A model generated the notes under the pieces. The model saw nothing but the letters and a program-made list of their open reading frames with translations. It ran no database searches and was not told the origin of the DNA. A stretch of DNA of 64,000 nt from Isoetes taiwanensis (taxonomy: Eukaryota > Streptophyta > Lycopodiopsida > Isoetales > Isoetaceae). The position numbers were made by a program, and so were the translations under genes. Location of the stretch: positions 6,372,563-6,436,562 of the forward strand of contig JAJEKV010000020.1 in the NCBI GenBank assembly GCA_021234155.1, in the 5' to 3' direction. Positions 20,426 through 30,800 of this stretch are shown here, one piece after another; position 1 is the stretch's first letter; every line of letters begins with the position of its first letter.

Positions 20426-20992
20426 CCTACTAGAATCACAACTAAGCTAACTATGTACTAACCGGAACCATAGCTAGCTCCACTATCCCTCTGGGTCGCC
20501 ATCCTTCTGGCTGGAACAGGGTCGAACAACATCTCAGGGTTGGGCAGCATCTCAGGGTTGGGCAGCATCTCCTCCTCCATCTCCAATTGCCCCAAATCGA
20601 ATTGGGGCAAACTGGGGTGCAACCCCCAATTTGGGTGTGCCAAATTGGAAACTCTGCCTTGCCCAATCGATTTGGGTCAGGTGGCGACTTTAGGTTGGTT
20701 AATATTAGCTAATTTGGTATTTTAGCCCTTTTTAATATTAGGTTAAGCCCTAAATTCGAATTAGGGTTTCAGGTTAGGTTTCCACTTTAATAATGAATTA
20801 TTAACATAGCTAACCTTAGCTTATGAATAATTAATGTGCCATTAATTATTCATAATGACGTGTCATGTATTTATACTCAAAAAGGCATATAAATATGTCA
20901 CAACCACCCCAATTCTGGGTCCACACCTAAAAACAACAGTAACAAAAAGACCACATGTCGTTGTTCAAAAAAATCTACATGTGGTTATGCGG

Positions 20993-21710
20993 AGGTGTGG
21001 TTTATTTATTAATGTGTAGTGTTTTTTTATGGAGCTATTTTTTTTTTTTTTTTTAAGATGTGGTCTTTTTTTGAGGTGTTGTTTTTTAAAAAGAAGTGTT
21101 GCTTATTTTTTTGAGGGGGTGTTGTTTTTAAGAAGGTGTTGTTTTTTGAGGTGTAGTTTATAACTAGGTGTAGTTTTAAGTAGTCATTTTTTATGGAAGT
21201 ATAGTTTTTTTAAGTGTGGTTTATAAGGAGGTATAGTTTTTAAGTGGTTGTTTTTCAAGGAAGTATGGTTTTCTAAAGTGGTATGATTTTTTTCAATCGA
21301 GGTGTTGTTTTTTGAGGTGTTGTTTATAAGTGGGTGTAGTTTTTAAATAGCTATTTTTTAAAGAAGTAAGGTTTTTTGAAGTGTGGTTTATAAGCGGCTG
21401 TAGTTTTTAAGTGGTTGTTTTTTAATAAAGTATGGTTTTTTGAAGTGGTGTAGTTTATAACTAGGTGTAGTTTTTAAGAAGCTATTTTTAAGGAAGTATG
21501 ATTTTTTTAGGTGTGGTTTATATAACTAGGTATACTTTTTAAGTAGTTGTTTTTTAAAGTAAGTATGGTTTTTTGAGGTGTGGTTTTTTAGTAGGTGTAG
21601 TTTTTAAGTGGCTGTTTTTTACATAAGTGTGGTTTTCTGAAGTGGTGTAGTTTTTACGTAGCTATTTCTTAAGGAAGTATGGTTTTTTTGAGGCTATTTC
21701 TTAAGCAAAG
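20993..21710. repeat. T/G-rich degenerate minisatellite
   Basis: The words GTGTGGTTTATAAG, GGTGTAGTTTTTAAG, GTGGTTGTTTTTTAA and GGAAGTATGGTTTTTTGA recur in the same order with a period of roughly 60-65 bp, about ten degenerate units. No ORF is present. A short inverted pair (CCACATGT...ACATGTGG, near 20952-20983) lies just before it. Confidence 0.75.
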
Positions 21711-21798
21711 CACCACCACCTGGAATACTGTTTGTGTGCTCAACTTTGGGAATGTATCGTATTGTTTTACATTCGTGAAAAATAACTTCAACAGTTAG

Positions 21799-23485
21799 AT
21801 CCAACATGGCTCAAACATGCCACATGGGCTCCAACATGCCAATTAGGTGCCAACATGCCAAGGTGGCTCAAGCATGCCACCTAGGCACCAACATGCCACC
21901 TAGGCTCAAACATGCCAAGGTGGCTCAAATATGCCATGCGGGCTCCTATATGCCACCTATAGGCTCCAACATGCCACGTAGGCTCCAACATGCCACCTAG
22001 GCTCCAACATGACACCTAGGCTCAAAAATGCCAAGGTGGCTCAAACATGCCTTATGGGCTTCATGCCACCTAGGCTCCAACATGTCAAGGTGGCTCAAAG
22101 ATGCCATGTGGGCTCCAACTTGCCACCTAGGCTCCAACCTGCCAAGCTGGCTCAAGCATGCCGCCTAGGCACCAACATGCCACCAAGGCTCAAACATGCC
22201 AAGGTGGCTCAAACATGCCATGCGGGCTCCAACACGCCGCCTATGCCAAGGTGGCTCCAACATGCCACCTAGGCTCCAACATGCCACCTAGGCTCAAACA
22301 TGCCAAGGTGTATGCCACGCGAGCTCGTGGCTCAAACACGCCATGTGGGCTCCAACATACCATCTAGGCTCCAACATGCCACCTAGGCTCAAACATGCCA
22401 AGGTGGCTCAAACATGCCACGTGAGCTCCAACATGTCACCTAGGCTCCAGCATGCCAAGGTGGCTCAAACATGCCAAGGTGGCCCAAACATGCCACGCGA
22501 GCTCCAACATGCCACATGGGCTCCAACATGCCAAGGTTTCTCAAACATGCCACCTAGGATCCAACATGCCAAGGTGGCTCAAACATGCCATGCCATGTAG
22601 GCTCCAACATGCCTCTTAGGCTCCAGCATGCCAAGGTGGCTCAAACATGCCACCTAGCCTCCAACATGTCACCTAGGCTCAAACATGCCAAGGTGGCTCA
22701 AACATTCAACGGCCCAACATGCCACCTAGGCTCCAACATGCCATCTAGGCTCCAACATGCCACCTAGGCTCAAACATGCCAAGGTGTCTAAAACATGCCA
22801 CGCGGGCTCCAACATGCCAAAGTGGCTTAAACATGTTAAGCGGGCTCCAACATGCCACCTAGGCTCCAACATGGCAAGGTAGCTCAAACATGTCAAGGTG
22901 GCTCAAAACATGCCACGTTGGCTCCCCAACATGCCACTTAGGCTCCAACATGCCAACGTGCCTCCAACATGCCACCTAGGCTCATACATGCCAAGGTGGC
23001 TCAAGCATGCCACGCGAGCTCCTACATGCCACCAAGGCTTAAACATGCCAAGGTGGCTCAAACATGCTACGTGGGCTCCAAAGATGCCCCCTAGGCTCCA
23101 ACATGTCAAGGTAGCTCAAACATGCCAAGGTGGCTCAAAACATGCCACGTTGGCTCCCAACATTCCACCTAGGCTCCAACATGCCAACATGGCTTAAACA
23201 TGCCACCTAGGCTCCAATATGCCAAGGTGGCTCAAACATGTCGTGGGCTCCAACATGCCACCTATGCTCAAATATGCCAAGGTGGCTCAAATATGCCATG
23301 TGGGCTCCAACATGCCACCTAGGCTCCAACATGCCAAGGTGGCTCAAACATGCCACCGAGGCTCCGAAATGTCATGCAAGCTCCAACGTGCCACCTAGGG
23401 TCCAACATGCCAAGGTGGTTCAAACATGCCATCTAGGCTCCAAAATGCTACCAGGCTCCAACACGCGCCACCAGGCTCCAACGAA
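21799..23485. repeat. Long ~19-bp CATGCCA minisatellite array
   Basis: About 85-90 units alternate between types such as aacatgccacctaggctcc, aacatgccaaggtggctca and aacatgccacgtgggctcc. Because 19 is not a multiple of three, three units make a 19-residue peptide period (HAKVAQTCH..., NMPPRLQ...), which keeps several frames open; these are not genes. Some units contain CACGTGG or CCTAGG palindromes. The same family appears at 2908-3187. Confidence 0.95.
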
Positions 23486-23828
23486 AGAGACACGAACGCG
23501 CGACATAGCATTATTCTGCAACCATCTCCTAGGTCAATTGATTACGAATGTGTTAGACATGAGCTACTTTGGCGCTTCTTGGAGAAGGGGTGGTCTTCTG
23601 CCCACGAAACTTGGTCCCAAGGGTAAGCTGATGTTCTGAGTCCATTGGCAGAGCCAATTCACAGTTCTGAAGTGGGACAGTTGCTCGTCCTTGGCCAGGG
23701 GCCTTCGGGAGAGGATCATTGGGGCGAACTACTTCCAGAAGGTTTTAAGGGTCCATCTTCTGGCATCAACACCCTCCCTCTATGTGATGACATTGTGCAA
23801 GATTATAGTCAAATCTGACTAGGATATG
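23486..23828. other. Flank of the minisatellite, no supported gene
   Basis: A plus-strand frame at 23426-23640 runs out of the array into unique sequence without a recognisable motif. I see no other feature. Confidence 0.4.
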
Positions 23829-23829
23829 G

Positions 23830-24171
23830 CCTCCGAAACGTAAACACTGTGTGTTGCTAGGTTATTGAAGGGTTTACGTTATGGAGGTCGAGTTTTGGTC
23901 GGTTGCACTTGGGACATGGTCGAGAAGCTGCAATTGAAAATGCAAAGCAATAGAAACTGACAGAATGGGATTTGGATTTATCCTCCTCCCAGTATGGTAA
24001 TTAGAAGTCAAGAGCGCCTTTTGCAGTAGCAAGATTGTTTGGGATCGTTCGGGATGGCCGACAGATCCAAACTCTGTTATTTTAGTTGTCATGGCTCTGC
24101 ATGCATGTTCAGAAAGGGTGCGCCTAGTATCTATAAAAACAACCACGTTTCGACCTCCAAAACGTGAACCC
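23830..24171. mobile_element. MITE-like element with inverted termini plus an extra arm
   Basis: The terminus GGGTTTACGTTATGGAGG at 23870 is matched inversely by CCTCCAAAACGTGAACCC ending at 24171 (19 of 21 positions including the adjoining CG). A third copy, CCTCCGAAACGTAAAC at 23830-23845, is inverted relative to the left terminus and makes a second hairpin with it. No ORF is inside and no clear target-site duplication flanks it. Confidence 0.6.
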
Positions 24172-24175
24172 TATG

Positions 24176-24262
24176 TGTGTCCTTGAATCCTTTGTGCTAT
24201 TGCTAGGGATTTCTAGTTCATTTGTGTCCTTGAATCCTTTGTGCTATTGCTAGGGATTTGTT
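24176..24262. repeat. 47-bp tandem duplication
   Basis: TGTGTCCTTGAATCCTTTG and the following TGCTATTGCTAGGGATTT occur at 24176 and again at 24223. Confidence 0.9.
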
Positions 24263-24704
24263 GTCTTTATCCTGGCAAGGTTTTCAGTTCTGAATAGTCT
24301 TACCCTCTTCTGGTTTCTTGGTTGCACTCACTGCACTTGGAGGCTGCACTCACTGCAGTTGTATTCAGATTGAGCTGGTGTTGTGCATGATAGGGACATG
24401 TGATAAAGAAAAGACGTTTAGGAAAGATAAATATAAGAAACGAAAGATTTTGAAACAAAAAAAAAATCAAACATTTTAAGACATGCGCGATTGCGCGGAA
24501 CGCTCTGAAACTTTGCTGGAAACGATGTTCTGCTGGAAACATGCTCGAAACATGCCAGGCGCCGCCGTCCCCCCCAAAAATAGACAAGCTTTTTGTAAGT
24601 TCTTGTTTTTGTAAGTTCTTGTTTTTGTTCTTGGTTTCTTGTGTCTGCAATTTTTTGTTTGTGGTTTCCTTGTAATTTTCTGGTTTTTGATCCAAAACTC
24701 CCAA

Positions 24705-25060
24705 GGCGGCGCCGCCCTATCACCATAGCTCTATTTTGCCGAAAGTATTTTGCTTTGCATTATTTTGGAACCCAGGCGGCGCCGCCCTCCATTCTATGTG
24801 GCCTTTGCATTTCTATGCCCCTTTATTTTTTTTCACATTAACACTTTACACATTTACACAACACTTTACACATTTTGACAAGCATGAGCTTCTGAGTCAC
24901 ACAGCTCTGCATTCTTACTCTTTATTTCAGTCTCCATTAAACTGGAGTACTCCATCCAAAGCAGAGTGCCGGATTAGAATTTATACTTAAGCCCTGTCCA
25001 TTGAGAACTGTCAAACTGTTATGGGAAATGCTTTGCTTTGTAAACCCAGGCGGCGCCGCC
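24705..25060. repeat. Three copies of the palindrome GGCGGCGCCGCC
   Basis: Perfect 12-bp palindromes lie at 24705-24716, 24775-24786 and 25049-25060, the last two preceded by (a/g)aacccA and all followed by C-rich sequence. A partial copy AGGCGCCGCC is at 24558-24567. The surroundings are AT-rich. Confidence 0.85.
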
Positions 25061-25980
25061 CCCCACCTTTGAGGCATATGTAATGACCATCAGTTATCTA
25101 AGCACGAAGTCACACTTTGCATTTTTTTTTCTTGCTCTATAATTTGTGCCTGATTTGATTTTCTGTTGCAAAAATTATGAGCATTCTGTTGCAAAATGTG
25201 GGCAAGACACTACACTAATCTTGTAAAGCACTACGGTTGTAAAGCGCAAGATCTAGCTAACTGGTATTTGATTACATTGTGACAAATCTGATCAGCTAAA
25301 GATCATGCTTAATTCTTTCCTTTATGCATCTTTGTTTATTCAGTTTGTTGATGATCATGAGAGTTCCTTTTGCTATTTAAAGTTACAGTACTTCTTTTTA
25401 TTTTGCAGATGTAAAATTTGAAGTTAGTACAAGATAGTGAGGTTGTTAGTGGTTCAAATTAGAGGCAAAAATCTAGAGCGAATGCAGTAAAAATCATGTT
25501 TGATACTTCTGGCACCTTGGATCAGGAAACATTAGAAGAAGAGAATGTCCATGAAGAGACAATGAGGAAATGGAAAATGAAGACAACAGAATTGATGCTT
25601 CATTATCAGATGTGCAGCAAACCTTACACTGGAAGATCCAATTTCAAAATCAGAGGTGTTGCCATGAAAGAAACACTGGGCACGTATGAGGTGTTGCCAT
25701 GAAAGGAACATCGCATATATATGCTAGCCACATATGAGAGTGAGAGGAGGATATATGCAACCTTTATGATGGAATCTTGATCCAATTAGGTTAAGTAGAC
25801 CTACACCACCACCATTGATACCTTTGTGTAGCATTTTAAAAAATGAGGCAGTAAGAACAGTGACTAGTTGTACTCAGCAATTGCGAGAAATATTTCAATT
25901 TGATGGTTATGGTCAGAAAAAAGGCTCCTTCATTTTGTCAATGCAAACGTTGAGGCTGTTTGGATTGGTGATACTATAAA
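25061..25980. other. No supported gene; possible broken exons
   Basis: Short coding-like pieces occur (for example 25496-25702 plus, rich in Glu/Lys/Met; and FVNANVEAVWIGDTIKVG near 25940 plus), but they lie in different frames and I do not recognise them. They may belong with the remnant at 25981-26300. Confidence 0.3.
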
Positions 25981-26300
25981 GGTGGGCTCGGACCCTATGG
26001 AGACAAATAAATGAAGAGTTTGAACTGGACATTTCAAATTCAGAGGATTGGAAAGCTTTTAGTGGTCGCATATTCTTGTGTTGGGATAAAAAGGATCATA
26101 CTGTACCATGGCTGGAAGAGACTGTAGAGGCTGGGCATGTGGAGCATATATATCCACGCCCTTTGAAATTATTTGCAACGTTCCTATTGAAATTCATTAT
26201 GCTAAAAATTTTCAAATATCAGTTGAAATATGCTCTCCCTTGGAATATGCATTTTAGAAATTTGAGATCGGCAATATGCCCCTATTTTGATTTGATATAG
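25981..26300 (+). pseudogene. Unidentified coding remnant
   Basis: The frame runs RWARTLWRQINEEFELDISN, EDWKAFSGRIFLCWDKKDHT and VPWLEETVEAGHVEHIYPRP, with the Trp and charged-residue pattern of a real globular protein, and ends at a stop near 26300. Upstream, another frame looks coding but is out of register. I do not recognise the family. It could be a decayed host gene or a DNA transposon. Confidence 0.35.
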
Positions 26301-26385
26301 CCAGATCCAGTGTTACAAACCTCTCCGCAAACCATAGCCAAATCCAGGTGTCCGCAGAACCGATTAGCAAAAGTGTCATTTAACC

Positions 26386-26455
26386 TTAAAACCACGTGTC
26401 ACTTAAATGTTATATTCATTTCACTCTAAAACCACATGTCGCTTAAGTCTTATTT
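26386..26455. repeat. ~40-bp tandem duplication
   Basis: TTAAAACCACGTGTCACTTA and CTAAAACCACATGTCGCTTA are adjacent near-identical units. Confidence 0.6.
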
Positions 26456-26661
26456 TAGATTGTGGCATAAGAATTAAATAAAATCCGAACAAAATAAACC
26501 CAATTACATATGTAGGGATAAGATTCTATAATTAAAAACAAGGTTAGATACTTGAAGGAAATACCATAGGAAGATATGCCAAGGATTAAATTTAAAAGTA
26601 GATAGCATATTTATATCACGGACATGTATGCATATATGCCTATAGAAACCTCATATGAGAG

Positions 26662-26813
26662 GGATAACGCCCTGACCGAGGGTATTATGCAAAAAACAAA
26701 TTGAGGGCTATTGGCCGAAATGTCGAGGCGGAGGCCCGAGACATTTTGGCCATACACGAAATGGCCCGAATTTTTTTTTTTTCCATAATACCTGAGGGAT
26801 CAAGGCGTTATCC
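26662..26813. mobile_element. Foldback element, ~152 bp
   Basis: GGATAACGCC at 26662 and GGCGTTATCC ending at 26813 are perfect inverted termini, and the inversion extends through GGTATTATG / CATAATACC. Inside, GGCCGAAATGTC (26713 on) and GACATTTTGGCC (to 26751) form a second stem. The loop side carries a run of T. There is no ORF and no clear target-site duplication. Confidence 0.7.
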
Positions 26814-27033
26814 GCCTTAACAATGTGATCCGAGCGTTTATCTCAGATCCAGCGAAGGATGTCGGCTCTGTAGCAGCTACGATGGCATAACATCCTAGGT
26901 TCTTATGCATTCAGATGCATAACATTTGGGCCACAGTGTGTTATAATCACGTTGTTAAGGAACATTCTTCTTGCACCAAACTATAGAAAACCCTCTAAAC
27001 CATCCCCAAAAAAACCCTCCAAAAATCTGCACT

Positions 27034-27702
27034 CTAACTGAAAGGTTGAAAAATGCCTTTCAAAATAGCATTTGAGTGGTACTGCAAGAAGTCCGTCCAG
27101 TGCAAGATTGCTCCATCAGGTAGATAGAACATAACTCTTGAGAATGTAGATCCAAAGGTTTCTGCAGTTACTGTAGAGCCAAAGACCTGAACAAAAATGA
27201 GGCAGCAAAAATGAGGCAAACAGGGGTCAGAAATCATAAGTGTCAAGGAAGTGGAAGTAGTCTCGAAATTGTGGCTGCAAGATAGGTCTACCATTGCTCC
27301 CCCAATTAACCAACTCGATCAGCCTATCTGAGTTACAAGTAGACATGAGGTGCATCATTATACCATACAGTCTGCCCTGCCGCTATGATAATAATAACAT
27401 TCTCTATAAAATTCAAACTATTGATCTGTCATATTAGCACTGTTATTTTCCAAAAACCAGAACAGAATGAACATGAGATATGTTTCCTTTGAAAATTCTC
27501 TGCCACATATGATCTCTTTCTGCTGAACTTGCTGTATACGTTGAACTAACCTTCCTCTTACTGATCCTGGCCAGAAATTGTAATCCCAAATTCTATGGAC
27601 TGACAAGTTTCTTGAATGATACTTTGCAACTTCAGCATCATCAAGGCCGAGAGTAAGTTTGAATTTGTAGTTCATCAGATAATCTAGCATCAAGGGTTTC
27701 AA
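27034..27702 (-). pseudogene. Two possible exons of an unidentified minus-strand gene
   Basis: Frame 27702-27418 contains KFKLTLGLDDAEVAKYHSRN and then SVHRIWDYNFWPGSVRGRLV; frame 27294-27034 contains FGSTVTAETFGSTFSRVMFY and LPDGAILHWTDFLQYHSNAI. Both have the composition of real conserved exons and are in the same orientation about 120 bp apart. I recognise no family. They lie just downstream of the 3' end of a minus-strand LINE, so the gene may have been disrupted or the LINE may sit in its intron. No start or end of the gene is defined. Confidence 0.35.
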
Positions 27703-27854
27703 TGTTAGTCAATGATTGATGACAGAAAAGCTTGAAAAAACCATAAAAGCCAGAGTAATTCCCAATAGTAAATCAATTATTATCAATATGAGAATCACAA
27801 CTTTTATATTTATGACCTGTGGCTGTGAGCTCGATGTCATATATAACCTGCCAT

Positions 27855-30800
27855 TTAATCCATAAAAAAAGAAGGACTGTGTCCCCCATGCAAACACCTA
27901 TTTCTATGCTTCCAAATATTCCATAAAGCTAGGAAAGATATTGAATTTTTAAATTTATTGTCAGATATAATAAAGTTGACAATACTCCTTTGCTTCCTGA
28001 CTTTAAAGACATGCTCAAAACAATTCCAGAAGCTTGAAAGCTTAGGGCATGAAAAAATGTGTTCAATATCTTCAATGCTATTACAATGAAGAGGGCAGGA
28101 TGAACTTATGACAGTATTATTGGGAACATTAGCAAGCAAGTGGTGTCTACATAAGGTCTCCATGTTTGGAATACTTTTGTTAGCAAGCAACCAAATAAAG
28201 TAAGTAATCTTAGGAGCACAGTAGGAATTCCATACATTTCTGAAAAGGGCAGTTCCAGTGTCAACAGGAAGATTCCAGTAAAGGCAGGCTTTAGATGTTT
28301 GACTAGTATTTGCCAAAAAATTATAGACATAAGTAACTTTATAAATATTCTTATCCTTGTAATACCAATCGATCTGAGTTGTGACAGCACCATCCAGGCT
28401 ATGATTAGACACCTTATTCACAATATGCTTGAATAAAATCTTATCAGAGGAGGTACCATTGACAATAGCTTTAAATCTAGTCCAAGTAACCCATCTACCA
28501 TTGGTCCAAATATCCCCAAGCTTCTTGATGCCAGAAGATGTCCATTTTTTGTAGGTTTTGGGATGATTAATTGCCAAAGGAGCCATGTCCCTTTTGGCTA
28601 AAGCTGGATTCCAGAAGATGCTCGTATCATGATGAGCCTGATTGATGCCACTGTGAGAGTAGGCTTTAGATACTCTATTCCATGAGTTTATGAGATTCCT
28701 CATAAGAGGAGAAGAATTGACAGCTGGCTTGAGCAGATTGAATGCAGAAGAAGGCAAAGAATGCTCAATAGAAGGATGACCATCAATTGTGCTTTTATTT
28801 AACCAATAATGGATAAACTTAGTAGCAGGATTATTTTGAGTAAACAAAGACTTCCAAACATATTTTCCTGCCAATGCATAACCCTATAAAAGAAGGTTTT
28901 TGCATCCAAGACCACCTCCCTTTTTACTTTGAGTGACATATTTCCAGCTCACCATATGATGTTTACCCCAGATAAAGTTCCTAATTATTTTTTTCAATCT
29001 GCTGATAAATGCATTTTTTTTTTTTTTGAAGAAAAGAAAGTTTTTATATTTTATATAATAAAAAGTACAGAGTACAATGTTTCAAACTTCACAGAGGATT
29101 ACTACAGGAGTAACCTCAACCTCTTCATCCTCTATGAACTGAAACTTATTCAAATGAGTAACAGCAAAACAAAAGAAGTATAAGATAGCTAACAATGGTT
29201 AAAGAAACCTGATTCTCAAAATGTTGTGTCTGAGGTGCATAGTAGAGTGCTGCATTGTCGGGGTCACAGATAGCCTAAAGCTGGCCAGGCCTAGTACAAG
29301 CCCAGCCGCCAGACTCCTCCCCTAAAAGCCTGGTGCAGGATATAGAAGCTCCTGTATAGTCCCCTAGCTCGGCAATCTCCACTGAAAGGGTCACCCTGTA
29401 AGGGAGTCTTGCACTTCCATTGTCCCATCAAGGAGCCCATACATCCTTAATAAATAAGCACATCCATCTTGTTAATCATGGCAACTACCACCAAATCTAC
29501 CTGTATACTACTTTTGAAGTAGCATAGAAGACCGGCTATACCACCAGCTGTCACTGCACATTTTACTCTTACCGAGATACAAAGAAGTGAAATAAAGAAA
29601 CAAATCAGTGTAAGAAGAGCATTGTTTTGCCTGCAATTGAAAGACAGCTGCCATAATTATTTAGCTTCTTTCTGATCCTTGAAACAATTGGAGACCATAG
29701 GTTTTTAATAGAGATATCCAAGGCCAGAGGCATTCCTAGAAGAGAAGTAGTTTGGTTCACAGGAATACATTTTATTCTTAAAATATCAGATTGATCATTA
29801 GCACCAATAATAACACACATGGCCATATTAAGATAGATTCCAGAGGCAGCACTGAAACCATTCAAGGTCTTGATGAAGAATTCAATATTCATTACATCAT
29901 TATGGAGGAAACTAAAAGAATCATCTGCATATTGTAACAGAGTCAGCTGGCTACCATTATCTGGCATATTAAGACCCTTTAAATCCCCTCTGTTTTGATG
30001 ATACATAATGATTTTAGAGAGTTGCTCAACCACTATGATAAAAAGATAGGGAGCCAGAGGGCATCCTTGCCTCACACCTTTATGCAAATTAAAGAATTTG
30101 CCAAGGGATCCATTGATTAGAATGGCAGATTGAGTTCGAGAGTTGAGGCCCATGATAAGGTCAATGATTTTTGGAGGAATTCCAATTTCTTTAAGGATAG
30201 AATCAAGAAGTCCCATCTCACAGTGTCAAAAGCTTTAGAAAAATCAAGCTTTAAAAGAACACAATTTTGATTTGAAGTTCTGGCCCAGTGCAAACCCTCC
30301 ATAGCAGCAATGTAATTGTCCAAGATAAACCTGTTGATGAAGGAATGCAGACTGATGCAAGCTAATATTCTTTTGCAAAAACCCTTTGATCCGATTAGCT
30401 AAAATTTTTGGCACAAATTTTGTAGGTTGAATTGGTCAGAGAAATTGGCCTCCATTCATTAAACACAGTTGGATTGTCAACTTTAGGAATGAGAGAAATA
30501 AGCCCAGAAGAAAAAGCAGGATGGAGATGATTATTATGCCAGAAGCCATGAACCATAGAGGTAAGATCAGTCTTAAAATCATCCCAGAAATGAAGGAAGA
30601 ATTCTAGAGGGAGACCATCAGGACCCGGGCTTTTTCCCTTGGCAAGACTGGATAAAGTAGATTTAATCTCATCTTCTGAAGGAGGTAATTCTACATTAGA
30701 AGATAAGGGATCAACAATATTATCTGGCAGAGAATTTAAAAGATCAATGAACTCTGAAGCAGAGGTATCAGACCATGAAATATCAGAATGAGAAGCAAAG

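Larger units (their letters stand above)
7927..20902 (-). mobile_element. LTR of a second retrotransposon, split by the Gypsy insertion
   Basis: The plus strand starts TGTGACGCTCCC at 7927, right beside the PBS, and a matching terminus ATGTCACA ends at 20902; TGTGAC/GTCACA is a 6-bp terminal inverted repeat. Removing the Gypsy element (9121-20425) and one target copy leaves an LTR of about 1.67 kb (7927-9120 joined to 20431-20902). It is the 5' LTR of a minus-strand element whose body would lie left of 7913. The minus-strand frame 20643-20458 (tandem LPNPEM) lies inside it. The right boundary is inferred from the inverted terminus and has not been compared with another copy. Confidence 0.6.

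Noticed and set aside
21799-23639. Series of plus-strand ORFs (MPPRLKHAKVAQTCH-type) that look like a repetitive protein family
   Set aside because: They are produced by the 19-bp minisatellite being open in several frames; the peptide period of 19 residues is just three DNA units.
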